Positions 1-8,885 of a DNA stretch of 64,000 bases are shown here, piece after piece. The stretch is from Phoma sp. XZ068 (lineage: Eukaryota; Ascomycota; Dothideomycetes; Pleosporales; Didymellaceae). Below the pieces are notes generated by a model. The model worked only from the letters and a program-made list of their open reading frames with translations, searched no databases and was not told the origin of the DNA. The translations under genes were made by a program, and so were the position numbers. How positions within the stretch are numbered: position 1 is the first letter of the stretch; every line of letters starts with the position of its first letter. The DNA lies in the NCBI GenBank assembly GCA_004835665.1, contig RBKR01000013.1:1-64000 (forward strand), given 5' to 3'.

Positions 1-94
1 CCTAAACCCTAACCCTAACCCTAACCCTAACCCTAACCCTAACCCTAACCCTAACCCTAACCCTAACCCTAACCCTAACCCTAACCCTAACCCT
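1..94. repeat. Telomere, (CCCTAA)n
   Basis: About fifteen uninterrupted CCCTAA units (one slightly irregular at the very start) form the left end of the sequence. This is the C-rich strand of a TTAGGG telomere read toward the chromosome interior, so the window begins at or within a few bases of a true chromosome end. Confidence 0.98.
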
Positions 95-390
95 CTCTCT
101 CACTCTCTCTCTCTCACTCTCTCTCTCTCCCTCACCCTCACTCTCTCTCTCACCCTCACTCTCTCCCTCACCCTCACTCTCACTCTCTCTCTCACTCTCT
201 CCCTCACCCTCACTCTCACTCTCTCTCTCACCCTCACTCTCACTCTCACTCTCACTCTCTCTCTCACTCTCTCTCTCACCCTCACTCTCACTCTCTCTCT
301 CACTCTCTCTCTCACCCTCACTCTCACTCTCACTCTCTCCCTCACCCTCACTCTCACTCTCTCTCTCTCTCTCTCTCTCCCTCACCCTCG
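95..390. repeat. CT-rich subtelomeric satellite
   Basis: Array built only from CTCTCT, CACTCT and CACCCT hexamer variants, abutting the telomere with no spacer. The hexamers look like degenerate telomere units (CCCTAA drifting to CCCTCA and CTCTCA). Long open frames here are an artefact of the repeat and are not genes. Confidence 0.9.
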
Positions 391-498
391 GACGGGCTCC
401 CCACCCACATCCCCTACTTGTAACTAACTAATAACTGCTCTCTTTAAACACCCTACGGGCCTACTGCCTACTCTTTCTTTTCTTTTCTACCTTTTTTA

Positions 499-620
499 CT
501 TGTTTACACCTCCTCATTTGTTTACACCTCCTCACTTGTTTACACCTCCTCACTTGTTTACACCTCCTCACTTGTTTACACCTCCTCACTTGTTTACACC
601 TCCTCACTTGTTTACACCTT
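499..620. repeat. 18-bp tandem repeat
   Basis: Nearly seven head-to-tail copies of an 18-bp unit (CTTGTTTACACCTCCTCA). Only the second copy differs, by one base. The last copy is truncated and runs into the pyrimidine-rich tract. Confidence 0.95.
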
Positions 621-1611
621 TTCTTTGTATCTATACTCGCCTCTGCTTGTATTTCTTTCCGTGTTTTTTACCCCTACTTAAACTTATTTGTACTTCTTTT
701 TATTCTGTCTTTTATCTACTTTATTACTTCTTTCCTCCTTTCTTCTTATCTCTTTTTCCTTATAACTATAAAACCCTAACCCCGCTCTTCTTTTCCTACT
801 ACTTTTTGACAATACTTTGCACTTTCTTTCTTTTGTATCTCTAAATCTATTCTAATCTGAATCTCTTTTCTACTTATTCTACTTATTCTTCTTTTCTTTC
901 TTACTCTTACTATTGTCTCTACCCTCACCCTTTTCTTAACTAACCTTTTTTCTTTCTCTTTTACCTCTGTCCTAATTCTCCCTCTATCTTTTTCATTTCA
1001 ATCTTTCCTCTCTTTTCTTTACTACTTTCTTTATCTTCTTTCTTTCACCTCCTTTAAAACACTCTCTTCTATCCTCTTTTGCTACTTTAACCCCTGCTTA
1101 TTCTTGTCAACTTTCTTTTGAAACCATTAATCCCCCTTCTTGCTTTGTTTCTACCTTGCCTTCTCTCTATTAAACACGTTTTGTAACTCTTTAACTTTTT
1201 CATCTTCCCTTGATTTTTTTTTTATAACTACTAAACTACTTGTTTCTTCTGTTTGCCTGTGTATTTCTATTTCTTTTCTTATTCCTCTTTACTTCTTTCC
1301 TATAACTTTACCTCTTTTCTTTGTTATTATTTATTTCTCAACACTTACTTGCTAACTCTTCTTTGAAACTCTCTTTATCTTTGAAAAAAATCTTTCAAAT
1401 CCTTTCTACTGTGTTCTCTAATCCTTTTTTCTTCTCTTTACTGATTTCTCTAAACTACTAAACTGCTTATTTTTTCTTTTTACCTTTAACGTTTCTTTTC
1501 AATTTTACGCCCTCTTACCCACCCGCTTTCTTTGATCTTTTAACTTCAACTCTCTTCTTTACTCCCTTTCCTCTGCTTATCTTTTCTCTCTTCTCGAACT
1601 TTCCTTGAACT
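621..1611. other. Pyrimidine-biased subtelomeric tract, no gene
   Basis: About 1 kb in which the plus strand is overwhelmingly C and T with scattered A and almost no G. No credible coding frame, RNA gene or transposon was seen. The short open frames are low-complexity. The strand skew continues the composition of the telomeric C-strand, and the tract may derive from eroded telomere-type satellites. Confidence 0.7.
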
Positions 1612-1706
1612 TGACTTTTCTTGAACTTCTTGAACTTCTTGAACTTTTGAACTTTTCAACTTTTGAACTGCTGAACTTTTGAGCTGCTGAACTTTTGAAC
1701 TTTCCT
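1612..1706. repeat. TTGAACTT-type tandem repeat
   Basis: Short tandem array of TTGAACTTC and TTGAACTTTTGAAC variants, degenerate toward both ends. Confidence 0.85.
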
Positions 1707-1810
1707 TGAATTCAACGGTTTGCGCTTGCGGACTGCCGAAACGGATAACGGCTAACGGGATCCGGGTTTCGGCCTCCGCGTTTGCTTCTGTCCTGTTGTC
1801 TACTTTCCCC

Positions 1811-3960
1811 AAATACGGATAACCCTAACCCTGACTTGCGTCCGGCCCTGAACCCAACTTCACGCTGTAAACACCTTGCCGGCTCTCCGCTCACCCTCTA
1901 CCTTCTACTTCTCTTCTTGCCCTCCCTGACGCCTTGATGATGTGATCCCTGCTGTCTGCTACTGACCGCAAACCTCCTCGGCTTGCGGGGCCTTGTAACT
2001 GCGTCCTACCCTCTACCTGCGTCCTACCCTCAGCTACCGGTTGCCGCTCTTTTCTTCTTTACTTCGCTCTTTCCTACCCTTGCTGCGCTCTTGAACCGCT
2101 CTACGTTACGCTCTTTGCGCCTCCGGGGCCTTTCTACGGGCTCCTGCCACTCGGACGGGTATCTGCTGCACCCTCTTTTACATGTCACTATCGCACGGGT
2201 TACGGGGGCCTCTTCACGGGTTGCGGACCTCTCGGTAATACCTCACCACGACTTCGTCGCCTGCCTCTTCTCTTTTCTCAACCGCGGCGCTTCTTGTGCC
2301 TCCCCACGGGCCTTCCGCCCACCCCTTCTACTTCACCGCTGCGCTCGGCTTCTCTGTGACACCTGACGGGCCCATCGCCCGCCCTCTTCTGCCTTCTCCT
2401 CAACGACTCTCTTCTCCCTTCTTGCCTCCCTCACCCTCGGCTCGTGATACCTTATCACGGCCCCACCCACCTCCCCTCTTTCTCCTTCATCCTCTACCGC
2501 CCCGCCCGCCTGCTTTGTGACACCTGACGGGCCCACCGCCCACCCCTACATTCTTACATCTTCACACTCGCTAACGGGTCTTCGCCCTGCTCTTCTGTCT
2601 TGAACGGGGCCCACCGCAATCCCCTTTCTCTCTAACCCTTCTCCTCGCACTCCTTAACACTTCTTAGCCCTCTAATCACCTACGGGTCTTCGCCTTGTTT
2701 TTCTGCCCTGACGGGGCCCACCGCCAACCCCTCTTCGTCCCTCTGATACCTCTCTACGGGCCTACCGCCCGCCCTTTTGTCTCTACCCCCTCTGATACCT
2801 TGCCACGGGCCCACCGCCCACCCCCCCTTCTCTCTCTTACCCTCGCATTACCGGTCTCTTCACCGGTTCGGGGGCATCTTCGCGGGTTGCGGCTGTTTCC
2901 TGCCTGTTGCCTGTCTTTCTACGCGTTCGGGGGCACCTCCACGGGCTACGGGTCTCTCTACGGGCCTCTGTTCCTTTGTCGGCTTGCCCCAAATACCGGT
3001 AACCCTAACCCTAACCTGCATCCGCTCCTCCAACCAACTCTGCACCTGCCTCTTCGCTCTCGTGTGACACCTGGCGGGCCCACTGTCCACCCTTCTCTCA
3101 CGCACTACGGCATCTACGGGCTTGGGAATGCCTTTCTGGCTGCGGCACCACAATCGGGTTTGCCAAACTTCCCCTAGCTTCTGTTCTATCTTGTGACAAT
3201 CCTCTCTAAACGCCCAAAACACCTTTTTACATGTTGTCCCCATCCCGATCCATCTGCCTAAACCCCCTGGTGACCTTTTCAAATGCCTCCTCTCCGCATC
3301 TTACTTTTCCCAAATTTTCGCTGTCTTGATCCTGCGCTTTCTTTTCAATACAAACGGGTGCTTTGGGTTGGGGACTCACTTGGTTTCGGGTGCTCTGCCT
3401 GGATTGTGGGCTCTTCTTGGGTTGCGCGCTCTTTCTTGGCTGTTGGTTTTTCTTAAATAATCGGCTCTTACTAATTTGGCGTCACTGATGTGGACTCACT
3501 TGGTTGGGCGGGGGACCACTTTCGGGCCACTTGGGCTGGTGGGACTACTTTCGGACCACTTGGGGTGGCGCGCTACTTGGGGAACCACGTGGGGAACTAC
3601 TTGGGGAACCACTTGGGGAACCACTCGGGTTGGTGGGCACCTCTTGCTGGCTGCTGTGTTCTTTTACAATGCTGTATGCTGTTGCCCGCTTGACCAAACC
3701 ACGTATAACCCTATCTCAATCTTGACTTGCGTCCTGGCCTGACTGCAAGCTCTAACACCTCCTCTTGTCTCTACTGCCCTCTCTGCTCACACTCTCTGCG
3801 CTCGTATGCGCGTTGTCTGCGCTCCCTACACACTCAGCTTCTTTGTCTGTCTTGTTGATAATCTGCGTGCCGTAAACACCGGTAACCCCACCCTGACTTG
3901 CGTCCGGGCCCAACCGAAACTCCACTACCCCAACTTGCGTCCCGGCCCGAACCAAACTCT
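1811..3960. repeat. Dispersed subtelomeric repeats with telomere-like cores
   Basis: Two interleaved repeat families fill this GC-rich stretch. The first is a cassette of an AATACCGG-like lead, a TAACCCTAACCC core and a GACTTGCGTCC tail, seen near 1811-1860, 2991-3045, 3703-3750 and 3872-3960 (the last tail doubled). The second is a minisatellite resembling ACGGGCCCACCGCCCACCCC, seen near 2365, 2525, 2605, 2712, 2755, 2800 and 3072. No convincing gene is present up to about 4.0 kb. Confidence 0.75.
3360..3640. repeat. GGGGAACCACTT minisatellite
   Basis: G-rich tandem repeat of roughly 15 bp (TTGGGGAACCACTTG variants). It is cleanest at about 3568-3636 and decays upstream into related GGGACCACTT motifs. 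Confidence 0.8.
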
Positions 3961-4010
3961 GCTGCACAGCGAATCGCGAACGGAAAATCTTTCATTTGCT
4001 ACTACTGCGC

Positions 4011-7000
4011 CTACTCAGCCAACAGCCGTGTAATCCAACAAAACTCCTTTACCAAGTTGTTGCTCTCCACGTTGTCCAGCGGCTGCTTCTTCCCTAAATA
4101 TTCGATTAACATCCTACCCGGTCCTGCATCGTCCACCCCAAACTCCGCTAATCGGGCCTGCCATCGGGCGTTTGCCTCCGTGTAACCGAATACTATGCCT
4201 GTTAATCCTGCGCTCAACACCCCGCTGTATTGACAAGTCCCTCCCCCTACCCTTCGATACTTCCCTTTCTCGTTCGGCTCCCAGCTGTTGCAAATTTCCT
4301 GCGGTACGCCACCACACGGGAAGCAACCTGAAAACATGTGGAACCGAACCTGGTCGTCTATCTTCTGTACCATCTCCTTCGCTGTTTTGCTTTCTGCCCT
4401 CCAACACTGCCGTATGTCGTGTCCGCTCTGTGGATCGCCTGCTCCCTCGCAAATCCCGCAGCGATTCGCCCACCACGCCAACTGCCTGCGCACCCACTCT
4501 ACGTCGGCAAACTCCTGCTGTCGATGCTCAGTCAACGTCTGCCACGGCCCCCGGCGCGCCTGCTCCTGCTGTTGAAACACCCGCCGCATCTCTTCCCGCT
4601 CCGCTTCGACGACGTCCATTTCTTCTCCATCGTTACTGTTGTCGTCTGTCTCGCTCTCTTCTTCTGTTTCTTCTTCAACCACCTCCTCCAACTGCCCATC
4701 TATCCCTCGGCACACGTCGCACATCTCCTCGTTGTCCTCCTCTCTACACCCTGCTCGATCCTTCCTCCCATCCAAATACCCGTCCAACACCTCCCTCCTG
4801 CAGCTAGCCGCCCCGCTCTCACCACCTTCAACATACTCCCTCACCAACTGCCGCTCGGCTTCTGTCTCGTTGTCTTCGGTGCGTTGTTTCCCATCCTGAA
4901 CGATCAAAACCGCCTCGCTTCGCAACCCGTCCCGGCCTGCCCTGCCGCTCTCCTGTGCGTAATCCAACATGGTGAACGGCCAATCGATGTGAATGATGCA
5001 CCGTACATCCGGTATGTCCACGCCCATTCCCAACGCGCTCGTTGCCACGATCACGCGCTGCTTGCCTGCCATGAAGTCCGCTAACATGCTCGCCTTGCCC
5101 ACGGCATCCGCGTGATACGCGTGACAATCTAATTGCTCTGCCAACGCCTTCACCTTCGGCTTCGAATTGCCGTACACGATGAGCTTGCCTGTCCTGTACT
5201 TCCGCATTTTCTGCCACACTGTCTTGATGACCATCGACTCGACGTCCTTCTTCTTCACGGACCGGCTGATCTTGATGGTCTGATACGCCACGTTCGTCCT
5301 TGTGGTCGGTTGTCTGAACATCTTGACCTGCCCTCGCTGGTAATGCATCCGTCGATACAGCTCGTCTTCTTCGGTCGGCGGCAACGTTGCTGTCAACAGC
5401 ACCATCTGCGTCTCGGCTGCTGCCAGCCTGCCGAGCTGTTGCATCTGCTTGCGGAATGTGTATCGACGGTTCAACACAATGTGACACTCGTCGATCACGA
5501 TACGGTCCAGCTGCCGCGTCGCTCGCAGCCGGTTCAAAAATGTCGCGAACGCTTCTCCCACGGCCGACTCGGGCGTTACGAACACGATGGCTGCTGCGTC
5601 GGGCGGGCAGCGACTCTCCCACTCGGCGCACGATATCCCCAGCTCCTTGCACCGCCGCATCATGTCTCCACGCAGCGAAACCAACGGCACGACGACGACC
5701 GTCGTTCCACCTTGCTCTGCCCACCCCGGCAACATAAACAACATGCTCTTGCCTGCGCCAGTCGGCATCACGGCCACGACGGGGCTCTCGCCGGCAATGA
5801 TCGCCTCGATGGCCTCCTTCTGCACGCCTCTGAACTTTGCTTTCTTGCCCTTCATTCGCTGGAGTTGCGCTGCCGGGTCCATCTTCCTCAGCCGCTCCAG
5901 CCTCTCTATCCTTGCCTCGTCCGCCTCGCTCTCGAACGGCGCCTTCTTCCGCTTCTTGACGTCTGCCACTGCGTCTACGGCGGACTGGAAACCCAAAAAC
6001 CGGTGCCAATCGGTGCTCGAGTTGCGGAACAACTGCCGCCTGTCTGCTGTGACGCCTGCCATCTCCATGATCCCGCGCGCGTATACCATGCCGGCTACGT
6101 GCGCGCTGTGGCCGGCCTGCTCGTCCTGGATGGTGGCGAGCATATTCTCCTCGTTCCACTCCTCGTTCTCCTCTGCCTCCTCTGCTCGAAATGCCGACGA
6201 TGGCCGCAAAAACCTCCGGCTGATGCCGATGGCAATCTCACGGTATGCTGCAATCGTCAACTCTTGCTTTAAACCTACTCTGCTTTCACGCTTCAATATT
6301 TCCCGAAATCGGTCGCTTGTCCACTTCCGTCCGCTGGGGTCGGCTGGCCACATGTGCGATGATATCGCCTCCTTCTCCCACACCATCGCCTCCAACCGCT
6401 GCTGGAACGGCAACACCAACCACATGTAATACACCACCAGCTCGCCCACCTCGCGCGGCAAGTACCGGTGGATGATCTTGACATCGCCGCTCACGGCATA
6501 CCCTTTGTGATACCGCGTAACGAACGCGACCATGCCGTCCTCGATGAAAATGTTTCGGTGGCCCCCCTTGATGGTGTTGCTGTGTCGAACGCTGCCCAGC
6601 TCTGGCCACCTTGCGGGTTGCCCTTCTGCCATGTGCACCAACGCGGCCAGCTTCTCTCGAAACGCAATCACTCGATCCATGTACCGCTCCACCTCTTTCC
6701 GGTCGATGCCTGAACGGCTTCCTGGCTTGATGAACCTTTCCCTGACGTTGGCGTCCTGCCCCGCGCGCTCAAACAACCACTTCTCCCCATCTACGGGCAT
6801 GCGCGTGCGGTGGTCTTTCAAAAAGTTCCACCCTGGCCGCTCATCGGTCGGGTTGTCGCGCAGCTGCTCCCACGGGATCTGGGGCACTTGGCCTGCTGTC
6901 TGCTTGCCGCAAAACAGCAACTCCTCCACCAGTAGCCGCTTAGCCTCCGCCTGCATACCGTGCACCATCCCGCGGAACTGGGCCATGGTGAAGTGCAAGT

Positions 7001-8672
7001 TCTTGTACAGCAGCTCATCCTTCCCCATCCACTCGACGTGGCCACGCGACGTGGTGTTGTAGTGCACCTTCAGCCCGTACGTGCGTAAGTCGAGCATCCA
7101 CTGCATCGGGCTGTGGCTGCCTCGCACCATGAAGCTGTCCATCATCTGCTGCACAAACTCCAAGCAGCCTTTTGGTCGACGCGGGCTGGGGGGACTGCTG
7201 CCGCTGTCGCTCCCCCCGTACGCGCTGTCGTCGTCGAACACCTCCTCTTCAAACGGCTCGGACAGCTCCAGTGCGTGCTGCACGACCATGAAACGGGTGA
7301 TTTTGATCACGGACGACAAGATCGGCGGGTACAGCTCGGGGCCCTTCCAACCGTCCTCCTTGACGCCAAGCACAGCCAACGCGCACACCAGCGCGCAGTC
7401 GTACTCCTTGCGGCGGATGGTCTGTTTGAGCAGCGCCATGCAAAAGTCCAAGCACGCTTTTTCGACCGGCCCCAGCTTCGCGTGCTCGGGCTCATTGTCG
7501 CGTTCGGACGGGTCCTGCTCGTCGTCCAGCTCATCGATCATCATCTCGTCCTCCTCGTCCTCCCCGTCCTCGTTCTGGTCCTCGTCGGCTACCCCCATCT
7601 CTACCCCACCTACGTCTCTCTCTGCCTGCTCGATCAATGCCTCCCACGCCTCGCGCTGCTGCTGTGTGAAGCGGTACTTGGGGCTCTTCCAACGGTGCTC
7701 CCTCTGCGTCCGTGCAAAAAACATCAGTATCTGCTTCCACGGGCGTGATCGCTCTTTGATCGACTTGTCGTCCATGTACGCCTGCAGCGGCGTGTACCTG
7801 GTCTGATGCTTCTCTGTCCGGATCGCCTCCATACGCACGAATATGCCCGTCCGTTCGATGACCGACGCCTGGCTCACGCGGGCCAGTCCGTCCATGGCGT
7901 TCCAAATTGCAGCCTCGACGGGTTCCTCGTCCTTCTCCGGGTCTATGTTGGGCTCCTCAATGCTCGCCAGCAATTCGGGACGATCCAGTTTGTTCAAGTA
8001 CGGCAGCCACCCAGTCCGCTCCAGCCATGGGGCCGCCTCGTCCTTCTCCCCGTCTTCGATCGTTGTCTTCGCCCGGTCCTCGACGTTGGCCCACGTCTTG
8101 GCCATCTCCTCGCCCACGCGCGCCCACGCCGCCTCGCCCTCTGTGGGGACGGGTTGCGGACCGCTGTCTGGGTTGTGACGCACCTCGAAGTACTGTGATC
8201 CGTGCCGGCTGCCGAAAAGTCGCTGGCAGTGTACGCGCTTGCAGCCGTCTTCCATCTGGGCTTGCAACGCCCCTGCCCGAGTTCGGCTGGGGCGTCCTTG
8301 CCTTTTTCCCAGCGACCAGCCGTTGTGGTCTTTGCGCCAGTGCTTTTTGATCGAGTCGATGGTTCTTGCAATGTGCCGGCATTTTTCGGGCTCAAGTTGG
8401 CACAGCAAGCCGTCGTCGTATACTGGCAGCTGGGGGATGGGCTGCACGTTGTTGTCTGGTACCGTCCACTCGCTGGGGTACTGTAGCAAGCCCGCCCACT
8501 GACGGACGGCATCCCCTACAGCTCTAACGTTTTTTGGCGGCCTCTTGTGTTGCTTCTGCAAGTGGCTCTCGATCTGGTCCGGCCATACTGCGTACCGGCA
8601 CTCCTTGCACACTGCTACCTGGTACTCAGCCAAGTGCTCAAAGTACTGATGCTCAACGGTGGCTTCTGACAT
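4011..8672 (-). CDS. Telomere-linked RecQ-type helicase with zinc finger and recombinase-like domain
   Basis: Uninterrupted 1553-codon frame from the preferred ATG at 8672. It extends to 8879 if an earlier ATG is used, but that would leave 6 bp to the divergent neighbour. N-terminus: C2H2-like finger (C22, C25, H37, H42) of the kind seen in fungal OrsD-like/DUF3505 proteins, then further Cys/His clusters. Middle (about 620-870): tyrosine-recombinase-like pattern with R688, K723, R811, H855 and Y864. C-terminal half: SF2 helicase with Walker A MPTGAGKS (969-976), DECH (about 1061), LLTATLPP, and a motif V/VI run ending QESGRAGRDG, as in RecQ. After it come an acidic stretch and a Cys-rich tail. 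The family is known as telomere-linked helicases of fungal chromosome ends. Frame and GC-rich codons are intact despite flanking RIP-mutated DNA. Confidence 0.92.
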   Translation of the reverse strand: MSEATVEHQYFEHLAEYQVAVCKECRYAVWPDQIESHLQKQHKRPPKNVRAVGDAVRQWAGLLQYPSEWTVPDNNVQPIPQLPVYDDGLLCQLEPEKCRHIARTIDSIKKHWRKDHNGWSLGKRQGRPSRTRAGALQAQMEDGCKRVHCQRLFGSRHGSQYFEVRHNPDSGPQPVPTEGEAAWARVGEEMAKTWANVEDRAKTTIEDGEKDEAAPWLERTGWLPYLNKLDRPELLASIEEPNIDPEKDEEPVEAAIWNAMDGLARVSQASVIERTGIFVRMEAIRTEKHQTRYTPLQAYMDDKSIKERSRPWKQILMFFARTQREHRWKSPKYRFTQQQREAWEALIEQAERDVGGVEMGVADEDQNEDGEDEEDEMMIDELDDEQDPSERDNEPEHAKLGPVEKACLDFCMALLKQTIRRKEYDCALVCALAVLGVKEDGWKGPELYPPILSSVIKITRFMVVQHALELSEPFEEEVFDDDSAYGGSDSGSSPPSPRRPKGCLEFVQQMMDSFMVRGSHSPMQWMLDLRTYGLKVHYNTTSRGHVEWMGKDELLYKNLHFTMAQFRGMVHGMQAEAKRLLVEELLFCGKQTAGQVPQIPWEQLRDNPTDERPGWNFLKDHRTRMPVDGEKWLFERAGQDANVRERFIKPGSRSGIDRKEVERYMDRVIAFREKLAALVHMAEGQPARWPELGSVRHSNTIKGGHRNIFIEDGMVAFVTRYHKGYAVSGDVKIIHRYLPREVGELVVYYMWLVLPFQQRLEAMVWEKEAISSHMWPADPSGRKWTSDRFREILKRESRVGLKQELTIAAYREIAIGISRRFLRPSSAFRAEEAEENEEWNEENMLATIQDEQAGHSAHVAGMVYARGIMEMAGVTADRRQLFRNSSTDWHRFLGFQSAVDAVADVKKRKKAPFESEADEARIERLERLRKMDPAAQLQRMKGKKAKFRGVQKEAIEAIIAGESPVVAVMPTGAGKSMLFMLPGWAEQGGTTVVVVPLVSLRGDMMRRCKELGISCAEWESRCPPDAAAIVFVTPESAVGEAFATFLNRLRATRQLDRIVIDECHIVLNRRYTFRKQMQQLGRLAAAETQMVLLTATLPPTEEDELYRRMHYQRGQVKMFRQPTTRTNVAYQTIKISRSVKKKDVESMVIKTVWQKMRKYRTGKLIVYGNSKPKVKALAEQLDCHAYHADAVGKASMLADFMAGKQRVIVATSALGMGVDIPDVRCIIHIDWPFTMLDYAQESGRAGRDGLRSEAVLIVQDGKQRTEDNETEAERQLVREYVEGGESGAASCRREVLDGYLDGRKDRAGCREEDNEEMCDVCRGIDGQLEEVVEEETEEESETDDNSNDGEEMDVVEAEREEMRRVFQQQEQARRGPWQTLTEHRQQEFADVEWVRRQLAWWANRCGICEGAGDPQSGHDIRQCWRAESKTAKEMVQKIDDQVRFHMFSGCFPCGGVPQEICNSWEPNEKGKYRRVGGGTCQYSGVLSAGLTGIVFGYTEANARWQARLAEFGVDDAGPGRMLIEYLGKKQPLDNVESNNLVKEFCWITRLLAE

Positions 8673-8885
8673 GTTAGCGGTCCTCTGCGAGCCTCTGTGT
8701 GTGTTTTTTTTCCTTGAGGCGACTGCTCTTATCTCTGAATTATGTTGAGTTTCGCACCCCAGCTTGTGCGCCCGCTCATGTTGTACGGGCTGATCTCCGT
8801 TCGGTCCGTTACCCTGGTCAGGGGCTGAACCCAACGAACATCCTTCTTCTTCCGCCGTATCTCCTACATCAACAAACAAACAGTT
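8673..8885. promoter_or_regulatory. Divergent promoter region of helicase and partner gene
   Basis: About 210 bp separates the preferred helicase ATG from the ATG of the plus-strand neighbour. The pair is head-to-head, so this segment must hold both promoters. A T-run lies near 8702-8712. No specific binding site was recognised. Confidence 0.5.

Noticed and set aside
2..385. Long open frames of alternating Glu/Ser/Gly/Arg or Arg/Val residues
   Set aside because: Produced by the CT-rich hexamer satellite. No start context and no conserved protein signal.
1983..3282. Several 70-160 codon frames in the GC-rich subtelomere
   Set aside because: They overlap on both strands and follow the minisatellite units. 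Composition explains their openness.
4172..8500. Plus-strand frames of up to 379 codons
   Set aside because: Antisense or frame-shifted shadows of the GC-rich helicase gene. No motifs of their own.
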